A program made the translations under genes and the position numbers. Positions 18,196 through 26,214 of a DNA stretch of 64,000 bases are shown one piece after another (the stretch's first letter is position 1; every line of letters starts with the position of its first letter). Below the pieces are notes generated by a model. It did no database searches. It saw only the letters and a list, made by a program, of their open reading frames with translations, and had not been told where the DNA came from. Origin of the DNA: Thermodesulfobacteriota bacterium (GTDB lineage: Bacteria; Desulfobacterota; BSN033; UBA1163); NCBI GenBank assembly GCA_030017685.1, contig JASEHH010000005.1, positions 1-64,000 of the forward strand, in the 5' to 3' direction.

Positions 18196-20465
18196 GGAGA
18201 CAGGTGGGGACGGACATACCGAAGGTGGATGCGCTGGAGAAAGTTCTAGGGGAAGTCAGGTATGGTGCGGATCTCCCTGCAAAAGAGCCACTTTGTATTA
18301 AGGTTGTCCGGAGTCCAAAATCTCACGCCAAAATTGTGAGAATCGAAATGGATGAGGCTCTCCGCATTCCAGGAGTAGAGAGGGTTTTTACAGCAAAAGA
18401 TATTCCTGGAAAGAACCTCGTTGGAACGATTACCAAGGATCAGCCCATCCTGTGTTCGGATCGGGTGAGGTATATTGGTGACCCGGTCGCATTGGTCGCT
18501 GCCAAAACATCGGAGGCCGCAGAAGCGGCCGCTAAAAAAGTGGTTGTAGTTTATGAAGACCTTCCCGCTCTGAACCACCCTGAAGAGGCTTTCAAACTAA
18601 ATGGACCCCTGATTCACGATAAGGGAAATCTGCTTTTTGAATTTCATGTTATCAAAGGGGATGTTCAGAAGGGATTGAGAGAATCCCATCTCATCATAGA
18701 AAAGACCTATCAGACGACCTGGGTTGATCATGCCTACCTGGAGCCTGATGCAGGTATCTCCTTTCTTGATGAGAAGGGGAGGGTGACGGTCGTCTGTCCA
18801 ACCCAGAATGTTCATTACGATCAAAAAGAAGTGGCCTCTGTGCTTGGGTTGTCCCTGGATCAGGTGAGGATCATCCAATGTGCGACCGGAGGAGGCTTTG
18901 GGGGAAGGCTGGACATCACGATTCAGTGTTTGTTGGCTCTTGCAGTCTTTCATCTCAAAAAACCAGTGAAGATTGTTTACTCGAGGGAGGAGGTCTTTCA
19001 GGTTACGTCCAAACGCCATCCCTTAACGATTCGATATAAAAGTGGTGTGAAAGAAGATGGGACGCTGATTGCCGTGGAAGTGGAAATCTTAGGAGACACG
19101 GGGGCCTATGCTTCTTATGGACCAACGGTAGGCATCCGGTCTGCTGTTCATGCTACTGGACCCTATCACATTCCTAACGTGAAGGTGTGGAGTCGGATGG
19201 CCTATACCAATAATCCATGGTCAGGCGCGATGAGGGGATTCGGAGTGCCTCAGATGGCCTTTGCCCACGAATCTCAGATGGATCTCCTCGCCCAGGCTTT
19301 AAAGATCGATCCCCTTGAGTTTCGTCTAAAAAATTGTCTTCGCATCGGATCCGAGACAGCGACTGGTCAAACCCTGATGGCCAGTGTTGGCATAGGAGAG
19401 ACCTTGAGAAAAGTGAAGGAGTGCAGGGATAAAGCGAACCACTCCGGAGAGGATCCAAAGAGGCCCTTCATCAAGAGAGGGGTGGGAGTGGGCTCGATGT
19501 GGTATGGGATCGGCAATACAGGAATTGCCAACCCCTCGACAGCCCAGATGGAGATTGATCCCAATGGTGAAGTTCGCCTCTACATCGGAGTGGCGGATAT
19601 CGGGCAGGGATCTGACACCGTCCTTCTTCAAATCGCCTCCGAAGGATTAGGGATTCCTTTGAATGAGGTCCGCCTGATTCGGGCCGATACAGCCTTGACG
19701 ACGGATGCAGGGGCCACCTCGGCAAGCCGTCAAACCTATATCTCCGGAAATGCAATCCTCGATGCTATTAAATATTTAAAGCAGGAGGCGATCAAAGAGG
19801 CAGGTCTACTTCTGAGCATGGATGAAAAGGACTTATTTTATGAAGAGGGTAAAGTCAAAGCAAGAACATGTCTAACCACCTCTCTTCCGGTGAGGGAGGT
19901 GGCTAAGAGAAGAGGGAAGGTCATAAAGGGTGAAGGAAGCTTCGATCCTGAGACGACACGGCTCGATCCCAGGACAGGGCAGGGATCGCCCTATGCGACT
20001 TATGCCTTCGCCACCCATCTGGCAGAGGTGGAGGTAGACACGGAGACGGGCAAGGTGAAGGTGAAACGGGTTGTGGCAAGTCACGATGTGGGAAGGGCCA
20101 TCCACCCGAAGAACGTGATCGGTCAGATCACAGGTGGCGTTGCAATGGGAATGGGATTCGCTTTGATGGAGGAGTATGTTCCGGAAGGGACGACCTCTTT
20201 TGTCAACTATCTCATCCCGACATCAAAAGATATTCCTGAGGTGATTCCAATTCTTGTTGAAGAGAATGATCCCAGCGGTCCGTTTGGAGCGAAAGGCGTG
20301 GGAGAACCGGCCCTCATTCCGTGTGCGCCGGCCATATTAAATGCAATTGCGGATGCCATCGGAGAGAGAATATATCAACTTCCTGCCAACCTGGAAAGGG
20401 TGTTGGAGGCAGTTCAAAGAGGTGGAAGTGAAAATTCCAAACATCAAGCACCAATAACCAGATAA
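18192..20465 (+). CDS. Molybdopterin-binding catalytic subunit of a molybdenum hydroxylase (xanthine dehydrogenase family)
   Basis: 757 aa; CATGGGFGGRLD, SGAMRGFGVPQ, FGAKGVGEPALIP (catalytic Glu in GVGE). Confidence 0.93.
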   Translation: MRRQVGTDIPKVDALEKVLGEVRYGADLPAKEPLCIKVVRSPKSHAKIVRIEMDEALRIPGVERVFTAKDIPGKNLVGTITKDQPILCSDRVRYIGDPVALVAAKTSEAAEAAAKKVVVVYEDLPALNHPEEAFKLNGPLIHDKGNLLFEFHVIKGDVQKGLRESHLIIEKTYQTTWVDHAYLEPDAGISFLDEKGRVTVVCPTQNVHYDQKEVASVLGLSLDQVRIIQCATGGGFGGRLDITIQCLLALAVFHLKKPVKIVYSREEVFQVTSKRHPLTIRYKSGVKEDGTLIAVEVEILGDTGAYASYGPTVGIRSAVHATGPYHIPNVKVWSRMAYTNNPWSGAMRGFGVPQMAFAHESQMDLLAQALKIDPLEFRLKNCLRIGSETATGQTLMASVGIGETLRKVKECRDKANHSGEDPKRPFIKRGVGVGSMWYGIGNTGIANPSTAQMEIDPNGEVRLYIGVADIGQGSDTVLLQIASEGLGIPLNEVRLIRADTALTTDAGATSASRQTYISGNAILDAIKYLKQEAIKEAGLLLSMDEKDLFYEEGKVKARTCLTTSLPVREVAKRRGKVIKGEGSFDPETTRLDPRTGQGSPYATYAFATHLAEVEVDTETGKVKVKRVVASHDVGRAIHPKNVIGQITGGVAMGMGFALMEEYVPEGTTSFVNYLIPTSKDIPEVIPILVEENDPSGPFGAKGVGEPALIPCAPAILNAIADAIGERIYQLPANLERVLEAVQRGGSENSKHQAPITR

Positions 20466-20533
20466 ATTCCAATGACCAATATCCAATATCCAAAACTGAT
20501 TTATACACATCGACATTAGTCACAGCAAGGGGC

Positions 20534-20594
20534 GTCATTCCTGCGAAAGCAGGAATCCATTTTTGGACTGGATTCCCGTTTACACGGGAATGAC
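20534..20594. repeat. REP-like inverted repeat, family R copy 3, preceded by a phrase-F arm (about 20437-20500)
   Basis: GTCATTCCTGCGAAAGCAGGAATCCA ... TGGATTCCCGTTTACACGGGAATGAC. Confidence 0.88.
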
Positions 20595-20619
20595 ATGATT
20601 GATCGATAAGGAGGAATAG

Positions 20620-21783
20620 ATGCCAAAACTGATGATCAAAAATATTGGCACTCTCGTTTCTGGAGATATTTCCAATCCTCTTTTGACAGGAGATGCACTC
20701 ATCGTCGAAGGAGGTTTGATCCAAGCCATTGGCAGGGAGAAGGATCTCGATGTGAGGGGGATCGAACAGGTGATCGATGCAGGAAAGATGACCCTGACTC
20801 CGGGATTGATCGATTCCCACTGCCATCCTGTCCTTGGGGATTTCACGCCGAGGCAGAAGATGCTTGACTTCATCGAATCCTCCCTCCATGGGGGCGTGAC
20901 GACCGCTATCTCGGCAGGAGAGGTCCACCTTCCCGGAAGACCGAAAGATGTTGCAGGGACAAAGGCACTGGCCATCCTTGCCGCTAAATCTTTTGCCAAT
21001 GCCAGACCCTCTGGTGTAAAGGTGCTGGGAGGGAGCATCATCCTTGAGCCAGGCCTGCAGGAGAAGGATTTTGAAGAACTGGCAAGGGAAGGCGTGAAAG
21101 TGGTGGCTGAGATCGGCTTAGGGGGGGTGAAGAGTCCCAAGGAAGCGGCACCTATGGTCAAATGGGCAAAAAAATGCGGAATGGTTGTGATGATGCATAC
21201 AGGTGGGACTTCCATTCCCGGAAGCGCTACCGTTTCCGCTGATGATGTGATCGCAACGGATCCGGATATCGTCTCGCATATCAACGGCGGGCCCACTGCG
21301 GTCTCGTTTGCAGAAGCTGAAAAATTGATTCGGAAGACCGCACTCACCCTGGAGATTGCGCACTGTGGAAATTCGAAGATGATTGTGGATGTGATGAAGA
21401 TCGTAAAAGAGATGAAGGCATATCCACGGATCATCATTGGCAATGATGCCCCTTCCGGAACCGGCGTGATCCCCCTGGGGATTCTGAGGGTCATCAACTT
21501 TCTGGCTTCCCTCTGCGGCGTGAAGGCAGAGGAGGCCATTGCCATGGCAACAGGCAATACAGCAAAGGTTTATAGATTGAACAGAGGTGTGATTGAGGTT
21601 GGCAGAGAGGCTGATCTGGTCATTATGGATGCACCCTTGGGATCAGTTGGTAAAGATGCTCTCTCTGCGATTGAGGCAGGCGATATCCCAGGGATTGCGG
21701 CTGTTTTGATCGATGGCCGGATGAAGATCGGAGTGAGCCGCAATACACCGCCTCCGAATGGGAAGATAGCAATCAGTCAATAA
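20620..21783 (+). CDS. Enamidase-like amidohydrolase (E. barkeri Ena family)
   Basis: 387 aa; TPGLIDSHCHPVLGDFTPRQKMLDFIESSLHGGVTTAISAGEVHLPGRPKDVAGTKALA, MHTGGTSIPGSATVSADDVI, SHINGGPTA, GNDAPSGTGVIPLGILR. Recognised from memory as resembling enamidase. Confidence 0.82.
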   Translation: MPKLMIKNIGTLVSGDISNPLLTGDALIVEGGLIQAIGREKDLDVRGIEQVIDAGKMTLTPGLIDSHCHPVLGDFTPRQKMLDFIESSLHGGVTTAISAGEVHLPGRPKDVAGTKALAILAAKSFANARPSGVKVLGGSIILEPGLQEKDFEELAREGVKVVAEIGLGGVKSPKEAAPMVKWAKKCGMVVMMHTGGTSIPGSATVSADDVIATDPDIVSHINGGPTAVSFAEAEKLIRKTALTLEIAHCGNSKMIVDVMKIVKEMKAYPRIIIGNDAPSGTGVIPLGILRVINFLASLCGVKAEEAIAMATGNTAKVYRLNRGVIEVGREADLVIMDAPLGSVGKDALSAIEAGDIPGIAAVLIDGRMKIGVSRNTPPPNGKIAISQ

Positions 21784-21889
21784 GTGACTAAAGTTGAAAG
21801 TGCCTAAAGTGACTAAAGTTGGAAGTGAATAAAGTTTTAAAACTCACTTTAGACACTTTAGCTCACTTTAGTTCACTTTAGTCACTTAT
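21781..21889. repeat. Phrase-type hairpin built of AAGTGnnTAAAG units and their complement
   Basis: taagtgactaaagttgaaagtgcctaaagtgactaaagttggaagtgaataaagttttaa / aactcactttagacactttagctcactttagttcactttagtcactta. Confidence 0.88.
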
Positions 21890-21921
21890 ACTTTTTGACC
21901 CAATTTGAGAGATGGGGATTG

Positions 21922-23442
21922 ATGATGATTGTTAATTTAGAAACCTGTATTGGGTGCGGATTGTGCGTGGAGGTCTGTCCCCTTCAGGCCATCTCCATGA
22001 CGCCTGAGGAGAAGGCATGCATCTCCGATATCTGTGTTGATTGCAAAGCCTGCACAAGGGCTTGTCCAACAGAGGCCATTGCGCCTGAGGAAGAGCCAAA
22101 AGAGGGGGGGGTAAAATGTCCCTCCTGCCCGATCTTCTGCACGATCAGACCTGGCAATACTGGGGCGTGCCAGCGTTTTGTTAATCAAGATGGAAGCCTG
22201 ATTCGGAATATCCCACTCCAGCGCTATGAGGATGTGAAAGAGATCGTTGGTGAGGTCCATGAGGAGGTGATCCGGAGGCCATTGATTACTGGAATCGGCG
22301 CAGGGACGACCTATCCTGATACCAAACCCGCACCCTATATTGTCCAATCGGAACTGGATGGAATTGATGTTGTCACGGTTGTCACAGAAGCCCCGATGAG
22401 TTATAGCGGCATCAAGGTGAAGATCGATACGGACACACATATCGGTAAAGAAGGCGCTCCCGTTCTCATCGGGAAAAAGAGGATTGGCCATCTCTGTACG
22501 GAAGAGTATGGCTCTAAGATTCTCTCATTAGGAGGAGTCAATCTTCTTACCGGCGAAGAGGGCCTTGTCGTCGCCAAACTTATTGTCGATATCGCCAATC
22601 GGAGAGAGGTCCATCTCAAAGTGGAAGAGGGAGCGGAGATGGTTCTTCAAGTGGGCAAGGCTCCTATCATCAATGGCAAAACAGGTACCAGGATGAGAGT
22701 TGGTTGCGGCAGTGCATCTATGGGGCTCTTCGGAAGATATTTCCTGGATGCGGCAGATGAGGTGGTTGTCCTGGATTCCCATCTCATCGGGCAGTTCACA
22801 GAGCATGCGGCAGGAAAGGAGTTGGGGGCTAAATATAGCGGCGTCCGGTTGAGGGCGAGACAGTCCACTCCCGGTCGTTACTTCGGTGAACATGGCAAGG
22901 GATGGGGAGGGACGCCCATTGAGAGCCCGATCGAGATCATCGAGGGTTTCGATCCAAAGATCGCAAAACCGGGGATGACCGTCCTTATCACAGAGACAAC
23001 AGCAGAACGGGCCGCCATGTTTCGTCTGGATGAGAATGGTAAATTTACCCGGATGGATTTAAGCCCAAAAGCAAAGAGGGCAATCGATATGATGGCCTCT
23101 AACTGCCAGCCATCAACGGTTTCCGCCATCTATGTGGGCGGTGCAGGAGGAAGCGCCAGGGCGGGGGTCACAAAGATTCCCGTGAAACTGAATCAAGCCA
23201 TTCATCAGAACCGAGCAAAACTGACCGTGGGGGGAGCGCCGACCTATATTCTGCCAGGAGGTGGAATCACTTTCTTGGTCGATGTGGAAAAGGTAATGGT
23301 GAGAGCCTTCACCTATGTGCCGACTCCTGCGACAGTTGTTCCCCTCGAATATACGATGAGGCTGGATGAATATCTGGAGATAGGGGGGCATAAAGAGAAA
23401 ATTCGAAAATTGAAAGAGGTCTTGAAGGAGATTAAGAAATAA
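21922..23442 (+). CDS. 6-hydroxynicotinate-reductase-like iron-sulfur protein (Hnr family)
   Basis: Two ferredoxin-type motifs (CIGCGLCVEVCP; CVDCKACTRACP), an extra Cys set CPSCPIFCTIRPGNTGAC, and a large conserved C-terminal domain; directly downstream of the enamidase-like gene. ATG at 21922 preferred over TTG at 21895. Confidence 0.75.
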   Translation: MMIVNLETCIGCGLCVEVCPLQAISMTPEEKACISDICVDCKACTRACPTEAIAPEEEPKEGGVKCPSCPIFCTIRPGNTGACQRFVNQDGSLIRNIPLQRYEDVKEIVGEVHEEVIRRPLITGIGAGTTYPDTKPAPYIVQSELDGIDVVTVVTEAPMSYSGIKVKIDTDTHIGKEGAPVLIGKKRIGHLCTEEYGSKILSLGGVNLLTGEEGLVVAKLIVDIANRREVHLKVEEGAEMVLQVGKAPIINGKTGTRMRVGCGSASMGLFGRYFLDAADEVVVLDSHLIGQFTEHAAGKELGAKYSGVRLRARQSTPGRYFGEHGKGWGGTPIESPIEIIEGFDPKIAKPGMTVLITETTAERAAMFRLDENGKFTRMDLSPKAKRAIDMMASNCQPSTVSAIYVGGAGGSARAGVTKIPVKLNQAIHQNRAKLTVGGAPTYILPGGGITFLVDVEKVMVRAFTYVPTPATVVPLEYTMRLDEYLEIGGHKEKIRKLKEVLKEIKK

Positions 23443-23598
23443 ATAACCAATACCCAAAAACCAATAACCAAATAAATTCCAATCACCAATATCCAATATA
23501 CAAAAGCATTATTTAAGATCAATTTATGTTTGGTGATTGTAATTTGGTGATTGGTGATTATTTGGATCTTGGAATTTGGTTATTGGGAGTTGGTGGAT
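23443..23598. repeat. Phrase-F inverted repeat (AATAACCAATACCCAAAAACCAATAACC / GGTGATTGTAATTTGGTGATTGGTGATTATTTGG)
   Basis: Complementary low-complexity arms filling the whole spacer. Confidence 0.8.
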
Positions 23599-24480
23599 AT
23601 GAGAATGCAATTGGCCGAGAAAATATACTCGCATGATCCTATTCAGGTTCTTGCCAGCGGAACCGTCCTCGTGGATTATGGTCCCATGAGGATGTTCATC
23701 ACTGTTATGGAGAAAGGGAAACCTATTATAAGTTTAGCCAAAGAAGGCGCTTGTCTGGCGATACAAATTCTTGAAGACTTGGCAGAATTTCTTCCTGTGA
23801 TTAAAATAAAATCACAGGAGTTGAAAATCGAAGAGGCCTTTCCTGATGTCGTCCGAAGAATGATCGAAGCTACAAAAAAGATGGGGGAACCCGATCTCAC
23901 TCCGCTTGCGGCGGTTGCAGGGACGACCTCTGATAGGGTTGCTGATTTTATCTTCAGCAGGGGGGGGACGAAGGTCATCGTTGATAATGGAGGAGATATC
24001 GCCATCCGATTGAGAGAAGGCGAGGTGACGAGAATAGGAGTGAAGACAGATATTCAGGCAAGAGATCCAGATTATCTGATTACAGTTGATTCTACGACCG
24101 GAATCGGCGGGGTGGCAACGAGTGGCCTTGGGGGAAGAAGTTTCACCAAAGGGATTGCCTCAGCAGCAACCGTGCTTGCAGAAAACGCATCCCTGGCTGA
24201 CGCCGCGGCGACGGTGGTTGGAAATTTTACCAATGTGGATGACCCCAATATCACCAGAACCCTTGCTGAAAAAATATATCCTGACACGGATATTGCCGGA
24301 GAATGGGTGACAGTGGAGGTTGGGAAGTTATCATCAGAAAAAATTGAAGTGGCTTTGAACAGAGGACTGTCCAAGGCATACTCAATTTTCCAGAAGAGAT
24401 GGATTCAAGGAGCTTTGATTGCTGTTCAAGGGAACGTCGCTTGGACGGATTCATTAGATTCCTTATTAAAGAAATTGTAA
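23599..24480 (+). CDS. UPF0280 (COG2122, ApbE superfamily) protein
   Basis: FGPM-like start (VLVDYGPMRMFI), VDNGGDIAIRL, GVATSGLGGRSFTKGIASAATVLAENASLADAAATVVGN. The listed start at 23551 translates repeat sequence; ATG 23599 preferred. Confidence 0.82.
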   Translation: MRMQLAEKIYSHDPIQVLASGTVLVDYGPMRMFITVMEKGKPIISLAKEGACLAIQILEDLAEFLPVIKIKSQELKIEEAFPDVVRRMIEATKKMGEPDLTPLAAVAGTTSDRVADFIFSRGGTKVIVDNGGDIAIRLREGEVTRIGVKTDIQARDPDYLITVDSTTGIGGVATSGLGGRSFTKGIASAATVLAENASLADAAATVVGNFTNVDDPNITRTLAEKIYPDTDIAGEWVTVEVGKLSSEKIEVALNRGLSKAYSIFQKRWIQGALIAVQGNVAWTDSLDSLLKKL

Positions 24481-24489
24481 AAGATGGAA

Positions 24490-24627
24490 TCGTAAAAAGG
24501 TCATTCCCGTGAAAACGGGAATCCAGAGAATTCTAACTACTTGAAAATACTGGATTCCTGCTGGAGTTTATCCCGATGAAAATCGGGGCAGGAATGACTG
24601 ATAATGTGCTTTTCAGACTTTTTACGA
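24490..24627. repeat. Nested repeat: TCGTAAAAAG/CTTTTTACGA arms around REP-like family R copy 4 (24500-24598)
   Basis: tcattcccgtgaaaacgggaatccag ... ctggattcctgc[tggagtttatcccgatgaaaatcggg]gcaggaatgac. Confidence 0.85.
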
Positions 24628-24746
24628 GGCCATTATAAAAAGAAATCTCCCTTGCTCACCCCTCGCGGGAGAGGGGTAGCCTGCCTGCCCCGCCCTCGAT
24701 CGGGACCGGGGCCGGTAGGCAGGGGTGAGGGGCAGGAGGTGTGATT

Positions 24747-25325
24747 ATGGAAATCAGAAAATATGTCACCATTGTTGAGGAGACCGTGATAGAGGGGGGG
24801 AAAAAGGTTGATCCGCCAACTCGGAAAGCAGCTGCCATTGCAGTGATCAAAAATCCCTTTGCCGGAAAGTATGTGGAGAAGCTCGACTCCCTCATCGATA
24901 TTGGTGAGGCATTAGGAGGGATATTGGGGAAGAAGGCGGTTGAGGCATTAAAGATCGCCCCTGAAAAAGCAGAGAGCTATGGGAAGGCGGCCATTGTTGG
25001 AGTGGATGGCGAATTAGAACATGCGGCCGCCATCCTTCATCCAAAACTCGGGACTCCCTTAAGGGATGCGGTTGGTGGAGGAAAGGCAATCATCCCATCG
25101 GCCAAAAAGATGGGAGGGCCTGGAACGGAGATCGATGTCCCCCTTCATTATAAGGATGCGGCCTTTGTCAGGTCTCATTTCGATGCGATGAGCGTGAGGG
25201 TTCAGGATGCTCCTCGTTCTAATGAGATCGTTGTCGCCATTGTCGTGACCGATTCAGGCAGACCTCACGCAAGAATTGGCGGCTTAAAGAAAGAAGAGGC
25301 AAAAAAAGGAGACGGCCTGAAATAG
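24747..25325 (+). CDS. DUF1185 (PF06684, 'amino acid synthesis') family protein
   Basis: MEIRKYVTIVEETVIEGGKKVDPPTRKAAAIAVIKNPFAG...GVDGELEHAAAILHPKLGTPLRDAVGGGKAIIPS. Confidence 0.8.
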   Translation: MEIRKYVTIVEETVIEGGKKVDPPTRKAAAIAVIKNPFAGKYVEKLDSLIDIGEALGGILGKKAVEALKIAPEKAESYGKAAIVGVDGELEHAAAILHPKLGTPLRDAVGGGKAIIPSAKKMGGPGTEIDVPLHYKDAAFVRSHFDAMSVRVQDAPRSNEIVVAIVVTDSGRPHARIGGLKKEEAKKGDGLK

Positions 25326-25384
25326 TCCTCATTCCCCCACTCTTCTCTTCTTCTCAATGAGAGAAGGAAGGGTGAGGGGTTTTG
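25326..25384 (+). terminator. Terminator-like hairpin after the catabolic operon
   Basis: cctcattcccccactcttctcttcttctcaatgagagaaggaagggtgaggggtttt. Confidence 0.5.
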
Positions 25385-25661
25385 TATGTCCTGTACGAGA
25401 TTTGACCTAACTGACCATTTCAAAAAAATCTTGGATTTCGATTTGCACCCGCAAAGCATGCTCTGGAGCGATTCTGGGATTAAACCATTACGGATGGAAA
25501 TCGGGAACTCCAATTAAATAGTTGAAAATCATACCGAAAAATTTTCAATGATATGGAAACAGAAGATCTATAACAGATATTGTAACCATCGGAGTCGCCC
25601 TTTTTGTTAGGTCTGACCTTTAAAAAATCGCGAGAAAAATCACATTTTTTTCACGTACCCC

Positions 25662-25690
25662 TTGCCATTCGGTGGAGAATGTGCTATGGT
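25662..25690 (+). promoter_or_regulatory. Promoter TTGCCA - 17 nt - TATGGT upstream of the csp gene
   Basis: ttgccattcggtggagaatgtgctatggt. Confidence 0.6.
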
Positions 25691-25726
25691 TTACATCAGA
25701 AATTGGAAGTTTTTGTTTTCAGGCGG

Positions 25727-25758
25727 CCACAAAGACTTTTGACTTTGTGGTTTTTTTT
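25727..25758 (+). terminator. Intrinsic terminator/attenuator in the csp leader
   Basis: CCACAAAG acttttga CTTTGTGG TTTTTTTT, between promoter and start codon. Confidence 0.8.
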
Positions 25759-25797
25759 GGGACGAAACTTTAGAAATTAGAAAAGGAGATGAAAGAA

Positions 25798-25998
25798 ATG
25801 GCTCAAGGAACAGTGAAATGGTTTAATGACAGCAAGGGGTTCGGCTTTATTGCGAGAGACGATGGGACGGAGGTTTTTGTCCATCACTCGTCCATCAATG
25901 CTAGCGGCTTTAAAAGCCTGTCGGAAGGGGACAAGGTCAGCTTCGATACGGAAAAGGGACCGAAAGGTCTCAAGGCGGTTAACGTCGAGAAACTTTAA
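25798..25998 (+). CDS. Cold-shock domain protein (CspA family)
   Basis: [33 protein letters not shown]... Confidence 0.96.
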   Translation: MAQGTVKWFNDSKGFGFIARDDGTEVFVHHSSINASGFKSLSEGDKVSFDTEKGPKGLKAVNVEKL

Positions 25999-26214
25999 AG
26001 GAGCTAATCAGGCTCCTCCGCGGTGGTTGCCTCTTCATCTACCAACCTTCTACTTACCCTAGGCTTTCAGTCAATCATCCTGATCGTCTATAACGTGGCG
26101 GTTCGAGCGAGGTCTCGCAAGGCTTTCCCCTTACCCCGTTTTGCAATAGGGTTGCTGCACATTGAAGCGCCCCCCTGCAATATCGGGCACATCCGTACAA
26201 AAAGAAAGGAACAC

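Noticed and set aside
16842-20465. Aerobic CO dehydrogenase (CoxSML)
   Set aside because: Lacks the AYRCSFR active-site loop and has MRGFG instead; operon context is enamidase/Hnr.
18192-20465. Selenocysteine in the Mo-hydroxylase
   Set aside because: No in-frame TGA was seen in the ORF; E. barkeri nicotinate dehydrogenase selenium is non-selenocysteine in any case.
21781-21889. CRISPR array
   Set aside because: Short degenerate words with no constant-length spacers; arms form one palindrome. No Cas genes were seen in the window.
23551-23598. N-terminal extension of UPF0280 (MVIIWILEFGYWELVD)
   Set aside because: Translation of phrase-F repeat; ATG at 23599 gives the family-typical start.
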